From positions 40,749 through 104,748 of the forward strand of contig NZ_JAUNLP010000008.1 in the NCBI RefSeq assembly GCF_030532195.1: DNA of 64,000 nucleotides, given 5' to 3'. Shown in pieces: positions 46,139-56,403 of the stretch (position 1 is its first letter; each line of letters begins with the position of its first letter). This stretch comes from Corynebacterium sp. (GTDB lineage: Bacteria; Actinomycetota; Actinomycetes; Mycobacteriales; Mycobacteriaceae). Below the pieces are notes generated by a model. It was not told where the DNA came from. It was given only the letters and a program-made list of their open reading frames with translations, and did not search any database. Made by a program: the position numbers and the translations under genes.

Positions 46139-48286
46139 CTACGAGTTGACGAAGGAATTGACGATTCCCAAGATTCCTTCACCAAAGTGGCTCAGCTTGG
46201 CCTCACCGATTCCTGGAATTTGTAGCAGTTCTTCCGGTGTCGTAGGCATTTGCTCTGCGATAGCCAGCAGCGTCGCATCCGAGAAAATGACAAATGCCGG
46301 GACTGTCATTTCCCTGGAAGTTTCCAATCGCCATGCGCGCAGTGCGTCTAGCAGCGCCGGATCCGCAGTTACCGGGCACTCTTCGCAGCGACCAGAGATC
46401 CGCTCCGCATCCGTCATCAGTGGCTTGGTGCAGCCCTTACACTGCCGCGACTTCTGCCGCGATCCCCGAGAGCTCTTCCGCGTGCTCTGCGCTGCCGATG
46501 AGTAGTCCGAGATTTCAATATCCAGGTCATCCAGAAAGCGGGTTCGGCGACGCGACTTGCGCCCACCTTCGGTACGCGACAGCGACCAGGACAACTCCAG
46601 ATGCTCGCGGGCACGGGTAATTCCCACGTAGAACAGGCGACGTTCTTCTTCAATGGCCTCGGCACCCTGTGCCGGGGATTGTTCAAATTTCTTCAACGCA
46701 TGCTGGATTGGCAGGGCGCCGTCGGTAAGCCCAACGAGGAACACGGCATCCCACTCAAGGCCCTTGGCAGCGTGCAAGCTGGCCAATGTGACACCGTTGA
46801 GTGTCGGCGGGTGTTTTGCCTGCTGACGGGTATGTAGTTGGCCGAGCAATGCCTGAATATTGGTCTCTGTATTCGCGTGGACGATGTCCTTGCACAGGTC
46901 ATACAGGGCATTGAGGGACTGCCAGCGTTCCCTGGCGCCGGCACCCTCCGGTTCCTGCTCGGTCATACCAAGGCCTGCGAAAACTCGCTTGACCAAATCC
47001 AGCAAGTCGGTGCCCTGAAGCGTCGGCACTGTCCTAGAGGAGCGCGAGACTTTTACCAATGCGGCAATGGCATCGCGAATTTCTGGGCGCTGGTAGAAAC
47101 CGTCACCACCGCGCACCTGGTAGGAGACGCCTACCTCCGACAATGCCTGCTCAAAGACTGCCGACTGCGCATTGATGCGGTAGAGCACAGCAATTTCCGA
47201 GGCTGGCGTCCCGGAGTCAATCAAGCGCTTAATGCTGCGAGCTGTGGCGCGCGCTTCCATCGGCTCATCGTCGTACTGGTTGAACGTCGGCTCAGGTCCG
47301 TCCTCACGCTGGCCCACCAATTTCAAACGCGATCCTGCAATACGGCCCTGCGCACGACCAATGACGTCGTTAGCCAACTCCACAATCTGCGGAGTCGAAC
47401 GGTAGTCCCGCTGGAGACGAACCACAGTGGCATCCGGGTAGGTCCGCGAAAAGTTCATCAGGTAGTTCGGAGTTGCACCGGTAAACGAATAAATCGTCTG
47501 GTTAGCGTCGCCAACGACGGTAATGTTGTCGCGGTCGCCCAACCAGGCATTGAGCACGCGCTGCTGCAATGGCGTGACGTCCTGGTACTCATCGACCACG
47601 AAGCAGCGATACTGGTTACGAAATTCCTCGGCCACCGCACGGGAGTTCTCCATCGCGCCGGCAGTGTGAATGAGTAGGTCATCGAAGTCGAGCAACAGCC
47701 CGTCAGGTGTGGTTTTAATGTCCTCGTAGGCGCGGTAGCAATCAATAATCTTGTCCACCGGCAGTGGTGCAGTGCGGCCATGTTCCCGCAGTGCTGCCTG
47801 GTACTGGTCAGCACCGGCGAGAGTGGCCTTGGACCACTCAATTTCGCCCATGACATCGCGGATTGTTTCCTTGGAATTATCCAGCCCAACGCGACGAACG
47901 GCTTGCGCCACCACTCGGAATTTCTGATCGTCGAGCAGACGCCACGGCATATCACCTGCGACCTTTGGCCAGAAGTAACGCAGCTGGCGCAGTGCCGCCG
48001 AGTGGAAAGTACGCGCCTGAACGCCAGGAGTGCCCATCGCTGCCAGACGGTCACGCATTTCTCCCGCGGCGCGAGAGGTAAACGTCACCGCAAGAATCTT
48101 CTGTGGCTGCACAAACCCCTGATCAATGAGGTACTTGATGCGGTGCGTGATAGTGCGCGTCTTGCCTGTTCCCGCACCGGCGAGAATGCAAACCGGCCCC
48201 ATCGGTGCCGTAGCTGCCTCACGCTGATCCGGATCGAGGCCAGCTAGGTAATCCGCCCCGTTAACATCCGTCCCCAAACCCGACAA
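46139..48286 (-). CDS. uvrD2: UvrD2-like DNA helicase
   Basis: 715-residue superfamily 1A helicase, counterpart of Rv3198c. Walker A AGAGTGKT is at residues 36-43, and DEYQDVTPLQ is motif II. After the helicase core comes a four-cysteine zinc element (CKGCTKPLM, then CEECP) and a C-terminal HRDC domain with ALRAWRLETSREM and LLQIPGIGEAKL. In mycobacteria UvrD2 is essential. It should unwind DNA 3'-5'. It shares its strand with the K+ channel and AdnAB genes upstream. Confidence 0.95.
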   Translation of the reverse strand: MSGLGTDVNGADYLAGLDPDQREAATAPMGPVCILAGAGTGKTRTITHRIKYLIDQGFVQPQKILAVTFTSRAAGEMRDRLAAMGTPGVQARTFHSAALRQLRYFWPKVAGDMPWRLLDDQKFRVVAQAVRRVGLDNSKETIRDVMGEIEWSKATLAGADQYQAALREHGRTAPLPVDKIIDCYRAYEDIKTTPDGLLLDFDDLLIHTAGAMENSRAVAEEFRNQYRCFVVDEYQDVTPLQQRVLNAWLGDRDNITVVGDANQTIYSFTGATPNYLMNFSRTYPDATVVRLQRDYRSTPQIVELANDVIGRAQGRIAGSRLKLVGQREDGPEPTFNQYDDEPMEARATARSIKRLIDSGTPASEIAVLYRINAQSAVFEQALSEVGVSYQVRGGDGFYQRPEIRDAIAALVKVSRSSRTVPTLQGTDLLDLVKRVFAGLGMTEQEPEGAGARERWQSLNALYDLCKDIVHANTETNIQALLGQLHTRQQAKHPPTLNGVTLASLHAAKGLEWDAVFLVGLTDGALPIQHALKKFEQSPAQGAEAIEEERRLFYVGITRAREHLELSWSLSRTEGGRKSRRRTRFLDDLDIEISDYSSAAQSTRKSSRGSRQKSRQCKGCTKPLMTDAERISGRCEECPVTADPALLDALRAWRLETSREMTVPAFVIFSDATLLAIAEQMPTTPEELLQIPGIGEAKLSHFGEGILGIVNSFVNS

Positions 48287-48337
48287 AGGTCTTTCGGCCT
48301 CACTTTCTGCTAAGTTGCTGACGCTTTGGTGCTGGCG

Positions 48338-49405
48338 TTATTCGTCGTTGCTGTACACGCGGCGGACATAGAGCAGGCGATCGCCAGGCTCGACCGATTC
48401 ACACTCTGGCGAATCAATACGGTACAGCTCACCCGAACGCACCACACCCAGCGCAATATCAGCGAGGTGACGCGGGCTGGCGCCAATTTCCTCTTCAGTC
48501 ACCAATCGCTCTGCCACGGAGAAGCCTTCATCAGGGCTCAGCAAATCCTCCATCATCTCCACGACTGAAGGTGTCACTGTGGCCAGGCCCAGCATGCGAC
48601 CTGCGGTTTCAGAAGAAATAACCACCTGGTCAGCACCGGACTGTGTCAGCAGGTGACGGTTTTCTGACTCACGTACCGACGCCACAATCGATGCACCTGG
48701 GGCCAGCTCACGTACAGATAGAGTGACCAGCACAGCGGTATCGTCCTTATTCGGTGCGACAACCACCGACCGCGCTCGCTGGATACCGGCCAACTTCAGC
48801 ACCTCGGATTTAGTCGCCGACCCATGCACCGTCGCCAAGCCCTGGTTAGATGCCTGATTCAGTGATTCTTTGTCCGTGTCAATGACGACAATTTCCGCTG
48901 GGTCAACGCCGTCGGCCAGAAGAGCAGCGATGGCAGAACGGCCCTTGGTGCCGTATCCGATAACTACGGTGTGATTGCGCAACTGTCTCCTCCAGCGCTG
49001 AATTTGCAGAGTTTTTCGCGATTCCTGTGTCAAGACCGTCAAGGTCGTACCGACCAAGAGGGCCAAGAAGGCCACACGCAGTGGTGTGATAATCAAAATG
49101 TTGAGCAGCCTGGCCCGCTGCGTTACCGGGGTGATGTCACCGTAGCCTGTCGTGGACAAACTGACCGCCGAGTAATACACGGCATCAATGAAGGTGAGAT
49201 CTTCCGTATAACCGTTGCGGTCGTAGTAGACCACAACCGAGGCAATCAGAAGCAAGACTGCAGCATAGTTCAGACGACGGGTAATCAGCCGCCATGGATT
49301 CTTCGGCGCAGACTCTGGCAGGCCGATGACTCCCAGCAGCGCGTGACCGGGCAAATCATTGAGTCCGGTTTCGTATCCAGAGGTCCTACGAATTGGATTT
49401 CGCAA
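48338..49405 (-). CDS. Potassium channel with RCK/TrkA-N domain
   Basis: 355 residues, counterpart of Rv3200c. Two membrane helices (about 46-60 and 105-122) flank the selectivity filter TTGYGD (residues 85-90). A cytosolic RCK domain follows with VIGYGTKGRSAIAALL (nucleotide-binding Rossmann) and a TrkA-C-like end. It is a ligand-gated channel of the two-TM type (MthK-like). Ligand unknown. It lies between uvrD2 and adnB, the mycobacterial arrangement. Confidence 0.9.
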   Translation of the reverse strand: MRNPIRRTSGYETGLNDLPGHALLGVIGLPESAPKNPWRLITRRLNYAAVLLLIASVVVYYDRNGYTEDLTFIDAVYYSAVSLSTTGYGDITPVTQRARLLNILIITPLRVAFLALLVGTTLTVLTQESRKTLQIQRWRRQLRNHTVVIGYGTKGRSAIAALLADGVDPAEIVVIDTDKESLNQASNQGLATVHGSATKSEVLKLAGIQRARSVVVAPNKDDTAVLVTLSVRELAPGASIVASVRESENRHLLTQSGADQVVISSETAGRMLGLATVTPSVVEMMEDLLSPDEGFSVAERLVTEEEIGASPRHLADIALGVVRSGELYRIDSPECESVEPGDRLLYVRRVYSNDE

Positions 49406-49507
49406 CCGCCTCTCGCCCGCCTTTCGTGAGTGCTATTTCGGTGAAATTGGAAACTCCGAACTGTCGCTGAGAACGTGTGCTCTAGCTGCAGTCACGTATG
49501 GAGTTGA

Positions 49508-52500
49508 CTATCCAATCAGCTCGCGCATTTTCCTGTCTAACTCTATCCTGCTTGGCAATAATGCTTCATCCGGGACCAACGTACGACCGGCTAAGACATA
49601 GAAAAACCCTGCTTCGATATCTTCTGGCGCCACATCCTCGCCCATTTCGCGAAGGCGATCCGACCACGCCAAGCGGTAAATCGCTAGCTGCAAAGCCGCA
49701 ACTGACCGGTCTTTACCCTTGGGCATTTGGCCGGTCTTCCAGTCAATGACGCTCCACTTGCCCTGGTGGTTAAAGACGGCGTCGATACGCCCAACGACGC
49801 GTCGCTGACCAATGGCAATTTCAAAAGGAACCTCGACAAAACGCGGCGTGCGATGCGCCCACTCGGATGCCTCGAAATTGGTCTTGAGCTTTTCTAGCTC
49901 ACGCTCAGACGCACCTTGTTCGGTGCCGAGGAAATCATCCAAGTTGTCGCTGTACAAGTCTTCATCATCGAGCAGACTGTGCGCACCGAAGCGGTTTTCC
50001 AGCCAGGCGTGGAAGGCCGTGCCGCGTCGCGCAAAGCGGTTCGGCTTAAACGGCACCGGGCGCGCTTTACGACGAGCAAACGCGACCGGATCTGCAATCA
50101 TGGACTGGTACTCGCTGGTGGACATGCTTGTCGGCATGGGTAGCTCAATTTCAGCAGCGCGTGCTCGGCGGATTTCATCCACGAGAATGGTCGTTTCCGT
50201 CTCCCAAACCTCGGAAAGGTCACCGGAAATAGGTGCCTCATCGTGTTCATTCTTGAGGTACCACTTCACGCTGTCGGCAGCGCGCTGAACTCGGTCGCGC
50301 CGCTGTCCGAGGGTATCGACTGGCCAGACGACACCATCAACAGCGCTGTCACAGTCGAGGTTCGGCTCTGTTTCCTCGACAACCGGGTCAGCGCCGTCAG
50401 CCCAGGATGTCACATAGTGGCTGAACTGCTCGGCAATAGCCTTGAAGTCAGTTGAGGCCTCCGAGGGGTTCTTCAAGCTTGGCTTTGGCCACCTGCTTGC
50501 TGTGATAACCAGTTTCTTCGCCGAACGAGTAAGCGCTACATAGAAAAGTCGCTGTGCTTCTTCGCGCAGCATGTCTCGCAGCTGTTCCTTGTAAGCCTTG
50601 ATTTCTTTATTGAGCTCAGTCTGATTATCGCTGCCCGAAATATCCAGCTCCGGCGCATCGCTATCAACCGAATCCGCAACTGGTGCCCAGTCCCCCACCG
50701 ACAACTGAACTGTGGTGCTGTCGTCGGCGAACTGCTCTGCCAATGGCGCGACCTGCGTGATTGCTCCAGGTGGCAACATATTTGGAGTGGTTAGCCAGGA
50801 ATACAGTTTCGGCTGATCGAACTTGTCGCTTGTAATACCGGGCACGGCAACGGTGTCCCATTCCAGCCCCTTGGACTTGTGCATCGTCATGATTTGCACA
50901 CAGTTTTCCGGAACGCTCATGGGAGCCCGCTCAAGTCCTCCGTCATGCTCGGCGGCAAACTCCAAGTAGTTGAGGAAACCGGTTACATCATCAGAGATGT
51001 TCTGCGAGTAGCTCGCGGCAATGTCGACGAACTTGTCCAAATGGGCTGTTGTAGGCCGGGTAATAGAGGTCGCCTCACCGTACTGTCCCGCTGCTGCCTC
51101 GACGCGAATACCAAATTCGGTCGCTACATCTTCAACTAGCTCAGGCAGGGACTTATTCAACGAGAAGCGACGCAGTTTACGCAGGCTGGCACCCAATTCA
51201 GCAAGCCGAATCATGGCCTCATCCGAATAGTTCAGCGCATCGCTGCACGTCAATGGGCCATTTTCCTCAACGGTGCCACGTGCCAACGGGGTTCCGTCGG
51301 CAAAGCGAATATCCGGGTCCGCGACTGCATGGCCAAGGCCGATGACAGTCCTTTCCCTGATGGCCTCCTCTACAAGCTTGTCGTATTGTTCCGCGAGTTC
51401 TTCCAGCGGAGTGCGCTCACCAAAATTTTCAGCTTGCTGTTCGCGTTGTTCCTGTCCGACAGCGGCGAGCTGACCTGCGCGGGTGCGCAGGGCCTCAATA
51501 TCTGCCGCACCAAAATTGAACCTGGGGCTGAGCAGGAGACGCAACGTATCGGCATCGGAGCTTGGATCTACCAGCACCTTCATCACCGAGGTGACGTCCA
51601 TAATCTCTGGCAGACTGAGCAGACCTGCCAACCCCACGATGACAGCCGGAACACCCCGCGCAGATAGAGCGTCCAGATAGACGGGTGACTCAGCGTTGGT
51701 ACGCACCAAGATTGCAGCATCGAGCTTTTTGCCCGTTGTTTCACATTCCCGCAATTCTGCTTCCATACAGTCGGCGATAAATGCCACTTCTTCTTCACAG
51801 GTCATGGTGAAAGCCAACTGGACTTCGCCCTCGCCGGCCTTCGGACCTGCGTTGAGTGCTTCCACGGTGCGCGGATAGCCGGCAAAAGCGCGGTCCGACA
51901 CCGTATTAGCCAGCTGCAACACCGACTGCGGGTTACGCCATGAAATGGTTAGCTGTTTCTTCTCTGCTGGCTGCCCATCTGAGCGCGGGAAGTCGTTAAC
52001 AAATTGGACCAGGTTTTCTGCAGTCGCGCCACGCCAACTGTAGATGGCCTGCATCGGGTCCCCCACGGCCGTGACACAACAACCGGAAAACAGCGCGCGG
52101 AGGAACAGACGCTGGGTGTGTGAGGTGTCTTGGTATTCATCGAGCATGATGACTTTAAAGCGACGCCGCTCCCCCTGCCCCACTTCGTCAAATTCGGTGG
52201 CCAGGCGTGCAGCACGCGCCATCTGCATACCGAAGGTGGCGACATTTTCTTCGTTGCAGCGCTGACGCACTTGCTCCACGAACGGCAGAATCTCGAGTCG
52301 AACCCGCTGTTTATCAACGATATCCTGCAGGCCCTTAAGCAGGCCGTCGCCCTTGCCGCCCTTTTTCGGTGTCTGCTCGATGTTTTTAATGAAAGCTTCT
52401 GTCTCCTCCCGAATTGCAGTGGCGGAAGACAGATTTGAGTCGATATTCTCACCGAGCTTAATGATGTTCGTGGCCAGCGTCACTGGCGCCATGTCAGCTT

Positions 52501-52996
52501 CGACAGTCTTTGCACTCCGGGCGACTTCCCAAGCCAGCTGCCATTGCGTGGCGCCGTCCATAATGCTCACACCCGGTTCGGTAGGAAGCAGTAGACCATA
52601 ATTGCCCACGACTTCCGATGCGTACGCATCGTAGGTCAGCGTGGTCGGCGCAATAACCTCGAGTGCTGCTAAGACCTCAGGAGAAGCCTGGGCACGGAAT
52701 GCCTTTGATGCAGCCAGTCGAGTGAGCTGCTGTCGAATGCGCACGCCCAGCTCACGAGCGGCCTTTCGGGTGAATGTCAGCCCGAGGACTTCCTCTGGCC
52801 GAATAAAACCATTGGCAACCAACCAGACCACACGTGCCGCCATGGTCGCTGTCTTGCCAGCGCCAGCGCCAGCGACGACAAGCATAGGTTCCATCGGGGC
52901 ACCGATAACAGCCGCTTGCTGCTCTGTCGGCGGAAACTCCTGTCCCATCATCTCGGACAGAGTTACTGGGTCAATAATGGTGCGTTCCTGAGACAT
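49508..52996 (-). CDS. adnB: ATP-dependent helicase-nuclease AdnB
   Basis: 1,162 residues from ATG 52996. Half of the heterodimeric break-end resection motor of Mycobacteriales. Walker A AGAGAGKT is at residues 42-49, motif II is LDEYQDTSHTQ, followed by ISWRNPQSVLQL and MHKSKGLEWDTV, and a C-terminal RecB-type nuclease with GRIDAV, VIDWKTG (near residue 1085) and QLAIY. Full motor motifs suggest this is the active lead motor. It starts 2 nt after the adnA stop. Frame upstream to 53053 lies inside adnA. Confidence 0.95.
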   Translation of the reverse strand: MSQERTIIDPVTLSEMMGQEFPPTEQQAAVIGAPMEPMLVVAGAGAGKTATMAARVVWLVANGFIRPEEVLGLTFTRKAARELGVRIRQQLTRLAASKAFRAQASPEVLAALEVIAPTTLTYDAYASEVVGNYGLLLPTEPGVSIMDGATQWQLAWEVARSAKTVEADMAPVTLATNIIKLGENIDSNLSSATAIREETEAFIKNIEQTPKKGGKGDGLLKGLQDIVDKQRVRLEILPFVEQVRQRCNEENVATFGMQMARAARLATEFDEVGQGERRRFKVIMLDEYQDTSHTQRLFLRALFSGCCVTAVGDPMQAIYSWRGATAENLVQFVNDFPRSDGQPAEKKQLTISWRNPQSVLQLANTVSDRAFAGYPRTVEALNAGPKAGEGEVQLAFTMTCEEEVAFIADCMEAELRECETTGKKLDAAILVRTNAESPVYLDALSARGVPAVIVGLAGLLSLPEIMDVTSVMKVLVDPSSDADTLRLLLSPRFNFGAADIEALRTRAGQLAAVGQEQREQQAENFGERTPLEELAEQYDKLVEEAIRERTVIGLGHAVADPDIRFADGTPLARGTVEENGPLTCSDALNYSDEAMIRLAELGASLRKLRRFSLNKSLPELVEDVATEFGIRVEAAAGQYGEATSITRPTTAHLDKFVDIAASYSQNISDDVTGFLNYLEFAAEHDGGLERAPMSVPENCVQIMTMHKSKGLEWDTVAVPGITSDKFDQPKLYSWLTTPNMLPPGAITQVAPLAEQFADDSTTVQLSVGDWAPVADSVDSDAPELDISGSDNQTELNKEIKAYKEQLRDMLREEAQRLFYVALTRSAKKLVITASRWPKPSLKNPSEASTDFKAIAEQFSHYVTSWADGADPVVEETEPNLDCDSAVDGVVWPVDTLGQRRDRVQRAADSVKWYLKNEHDEAPISGDLSEVWETETTILVDEIRRARAAEIELPMPTSMSTSEYQSMIADPVAFARRKARPVPFKPNRFARRGTAFHAWLENRFGAHSLLDDEDLYSDNLDDFLGTEQGASERELEKLKTNFEASEWAHRTPRFVEVPFEIAIGQRRVVGRIDAVFNHQGKWSVIDWKTGQMPKGKDRSVAALQLAIYRLAWSDRLREMGEDVAPEDIEAGFFYVLAGRTLVPDEALLPSRIELDRKMRELIG

Positions 52997-52998
52997 CC

Positions 52999-55900
52999 CT
53001 ACCGCTTCCCTTCTGCTGCCGGGCATGCCTTTGCCAACGAGCAGTACTTGCAATGATCTCCAGCCAAGGCCAGCGCACGCGGACCTGTCACAGCGGAAGC
53101 TACTTGCTTCACGCGATTTTCCCAGGTCTCCAGCATTTCCGGAGTCTGTTGAGCCTGCTGCCTGGTAGTAATAATCGTTTTCTTATTGGATATCCGTGGA
53201 AACACGAGATAGGCCCCGGATTGTTCAACTCCATCACCGCTGACAATCGCCATACCGCCGTCACGCTTAACAACTTCACCCTTCGACAGCGCTAACTGAT
53301 ATGTCGCCAACTGTGCATGCTTCTCTACCTCGTCACCCGTCGGTGCGTGCTTACCTGTCTTGATGTCCACAATCTGGATTGAGCCGTCGACATCTTCAAT
53401 CAAGCGGTCAATTCGACCGACAATCACAATGTCATCAGTAACGGCGACCTTCACTGGAACTTCAGTTCCCAAGTCCTTCTGATTTTCAATCCATCGCTGC
53501 CAATTTTCCAGCGCTTCTACCCATACTTCTTCCTCTTGCTGCTTGCGCCAATCCGGGGCGTCCGACAATTCGCCATAAACTCGGCGAATTTCCTGCTGAG
53601 CCTCGGGCACGGTCACGCCCTTGGCCAGAGCTTCTGCTGCCAGATGGAACAGCGAACCCAAGTGCATTACCGAGGTCGCCACCGGCTTGTCCATCATGGC
53701 CTTGAGGGGACAACTGAGTGTCGCTTCCACCTTGGAGGGATAGATTCGCGCAGGCTTTTCCTGCGCCAGCGGCTGAGCGGTCGACGGGGCACGCAAGCCC
53801 CACCACGAGTCCGGATGCGCCCCCGGCACACCCACCTCAGCCAATCGAGCGAGCTGGCGTGCTGCTTGACGACGCCGCGTCTCAGTCTCTGCATCATCAA
53901 CGGCAGCCGCCCGTAGTTCTGCCAACAACGATTCCACAGAGAAAACGCGAGGCAACCCCGAACTTAACCGCTCTACCGCAACAGATTCCTGGCCTTCAGC
54001 ATCAGCTGCATCTTCAGCAGTACCTGCGGCCGACACCTCCTGTTCCGGATTTGTGACTCCAAATTTCTCCGCCAATTCCATGACGAAGGGGCTGGGGACT
54101 CCGACATCCTCCGGTGAGTCGACTGCGGTAAGCAGCACATGCTGGCTTGCGCGGGAGACGGCCACATGCAGCAAACGGCGTTCCTCTGCCAGCGCATCTG
54201 AGATTGAATTGATGTATTCGTGTGGTTCAATCCCATAATCAAGCAGCCCAATGAACTCGTTTTGCTTCATCACAGAACCGGTCACGCCAAGGCTGGGCCA
54301 CTGTCCTTCCTGGACATCGGCAATAGCCACTGCAGCCCACTGGCGGCCAAGCGCAGAGTGCGCCGAGAGAATACGAACGGCATCACGTTCAATTCCGCTG
54401 CGATCGCGAGTACCGATGGGCAGCTCCTGCTCTTCCACCGAAGCGATGAAACCAGAGACAGTCAATTTAGGGTTTAGCTCAACGCGGTCACCTGCAAAGT
54501 CGAACAGCGCCATGACAGCATCCAGATCCCGGTCCGCCGACGCTCCCGCCGTGCCACCTCGCAGTGATGCGGCCATCAAGTGATCTGCCAACCCAGTAGC
54601 CTGCCAAATTGCCCACAGCGTGGCTTCCACACCATCGCGCAGCGCAGCACGCGCACCCCGCAACAGCTCCACCGGTACGGATAGAGCCTGACGCTCACGC
54701 TCAGACAGCGATGCAATCAGTTCTTCCTGCTCTGCGGTAAGCGTTTCCGCACGCAGAATGTCAATCAACTGCGACATTGCTGATTCGCCGTACAAATCCG
54801 CTTTACGGATTCCACGCAGCAACCGCTCCTTCACAATGGGGTCCATGTTGACCAATGGTCCCGCGAGGAATTCCTCCCATTCCACATCATCGAGCTGGTT
54901 GAGAGTGGCGCGCAGCGCAACCAGCAGCGCACGGACTAGACGCTGATGACGCAGGACGATGTCTGTCGGGTCAATCTGCACTGGTACACCTGCACGCGAC
55001 AGAGCTCGAAACAGCGATGATTCCCCTGCTCCAGAACGTACAATGACTGCCATGTCCCGCCACGCCAGGCCTTCATCAATATGAAGACGGCGGAAGAAGT
55101 CAGCAATAGTTGCCCGCTGTGCACGCTCTGAAGAGTGGATGGCAATGCGCACGGCGCCATTCATGGCAGTTGCATCAGCGGTCACTTCCCCTACCTCATC
55201 GCCTGAAAAACCGACAATACCGCGGTAAGCAGGCGGCTTAGGCAACTTCTCCGATACCGAATTAGCCGCATCTGCAATAGCACTGCGGCAGCGGTAGGAC
55301 TGTTTGAGCAGTATCTGCTGGGCGTCGTCGCCGGATGCCCGGAGATAGTCATTACTAGCACCGCGGAAATGCAACACCGACTGGTCTTCATCACCAGTAA
55401 TCACTGCCACCGCTGCGTGCTGCACAAACCTATCCACCAGCCGTGCTGCTTCCGGTGACAGATGCTCCGCATCATCGACCAAAACCACCGACTTGCCCCA
55501 CCGCGAAAGCGCCTCTTCATCAGCATCAAGCTCAGCCAATGCAGCAGAAACGATCTCAGCGGCATTCAAGCTGGGCTCCCACGCCAAGCGCATTGTTTGC
55601 TGGTACTCCGCCATGAACTTACCGGCAGCGCTCCAGGCCTCAATGCCATAATCCGCACCCAATTGCTGCAGGCGCTGCGCATCTACTCCTCGCTCTGCGG
55701 CACGCAGCAGGAAATCACGAACGGCCCTGGAAAAGCCGACCAATGGCAGCGCCGGACGCAACCTCTCTGGCCAATACGCACCACCGTCTTCAGCATGCCC
55801 AGTCAACAGCTCACGAACCACGGCATCCTGCCTGGCACCAGTGGTCAGTGATGGCTCCGGCTCCCCGCGGCTGACCGCTGCGTCCCGCACCACCGCAAAT

Positions 55901-56316
55901 GCAAGAGAGTGCAACGCACGGATCATCCCACCCTGACCGGCACCACGAACTTCTGAATCTGAGGAAGCAAACCGCCGGTCAAAATCACGCCGCAGCGCCG
56001 CAGCGGACTCCTTTGACTGCGAAATCACTACAATGCTGTCCGCTGGGATACCGGCCTCAATGTAGTCCACTGCCAGATCCACCAACAGCGAACTCTTACC
56101 CGTACCAGGGCCTCCGAGAACACGGGTTACTGGCTGCTGGCACACAGTTCGCCCCGCAACCAATGCCTGATTACGGGAAGGGAAAAGCCCCTCTACCGCA
56201 GTGCCTTCCCACTGCCTGGTACTAGGCGGTTCTTCCTGGACGAACCGGACCTTCGGCATGCCTTCTAAGATCATGTGCACCATTGTGGCACATTCACCGG
56301 ATCCATATTCGAACAC
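52999..56316 (-). CDS. adnA: ATP-dependent helicase-nuclease AdnA
   Basis: 1,105 residues. Walker A GGPGTGKS and UvrD-like motifs are present, but motif II reads VDDAEHL instead of DEXQD, as in mycobacterial AdnA, so the motor is probably weaker than AdnB. The C-terminus has a RecB-type nuclease (GRIDRL, VDIKTG, QLATYQ) and cysteines in SCPLKAMM and CKYCSLAKAC, the four-cysteine layout of AddB-type Fe-S nucleases. The start is uncertain: GTG 56316, ATG 56283 or ATG 56259 (MPKVRF) are in frame. It overlaps no upstream gene. Confidence 0.94.
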   Translation of the reverse strand: MFEYGSGECATMVHMILEGMPKVRFVQEEPPSTRQWEGTAVEGLFPSRNQALVAGRTVCQQPVTRVLGGPGTGKSSLLVDLAVDYIEAGIPADSIVVISQSKESAAALRRDFDRRFASSDSEVRGAGQGGMIRALHSLAFAVVRDAAVSRGEPEPSLTTGARQDAVVRELLTGHAEDGGAYWPERLRPALPLVGFSRAVRDFLLRAAERGVDAQRLQQLGADYGIEAWSAAGKFMAEYQQTMRLAWEPSLNAAEIVSAALAELDADEEALSRWGKSVVLVDDAEHLSPEAARLVDRFVQHAAVAVITGDEDQSVLHFRGASNDYLRASGDDAQQILLKQSYRCRSAIADAANSVSEKLPKPPAYRGIVGFSGDEVGEVTADATAMNGAVRIAIHSSERAQRATIADFFRRLHIDEGLAWRDMAVIVRSGAGESSLFRALSRAGVPVQIDPTDIVLRHQRLVRALLVALRATLNQLDDVEWEEFLAGPLVNMDPIVKERLLRGIRKADLYGESAMSQLIDILRAETLTAEQEELIASLSERERQALSVPVELLRGARAALRDGVEATLWAIWQATGLADHLMAASLRGGTAGASADRDLDAVMALFDFAGDRVELNPKLTVSGFIASVEEQELPIGTRDRSGIERDAVRILSAHSALGRQWAAVAIADVQEGQWPSLGVTGSVMKQNEFIGLLDYGIEPHEYINSISDALAEERRLLHVAVSRASQHVLLTAVDSPEDVGVPSPFVMELAEKFGVTNPEQEVSAAGTAEDAADAEGQESVAVERLSSGLPRVFSVESLLAELRAAAVDDAETETRRRQAARQLARLAEVGVPGAHPDSWWGLRAPSTAQPLAQEKPARIYPSKVEATLSCPLKAMMDKPVATSVMHLGSLFHLAAEALAKGVTVPEAQQEIRRVYGELSDAPDWRKQQEEEVWVEALENWQRWIENQKDLGTEVPVKVAVTDDIVIVGRIDRLIEDVDGSIQIVDIKTGKHAPTGDEVEKHAQLATYQLALSKGEVVKRDGGMAIVSGDGVEQSGAYLVFPRISNKKTIITTRQQAQQTPEMLETWENRVKQVASAVTGPRALALAGDHCKYCSLAKACPAAEGKR

Positions 56317-56403
56317 ATATGCGAATTAGGTGGAAATTACCCCCGCCCCAGCTCACGGCGCTCCCATGTCCCCCCCCCTCCTACCAAGGGAGCACCGAGA
56401 CTA

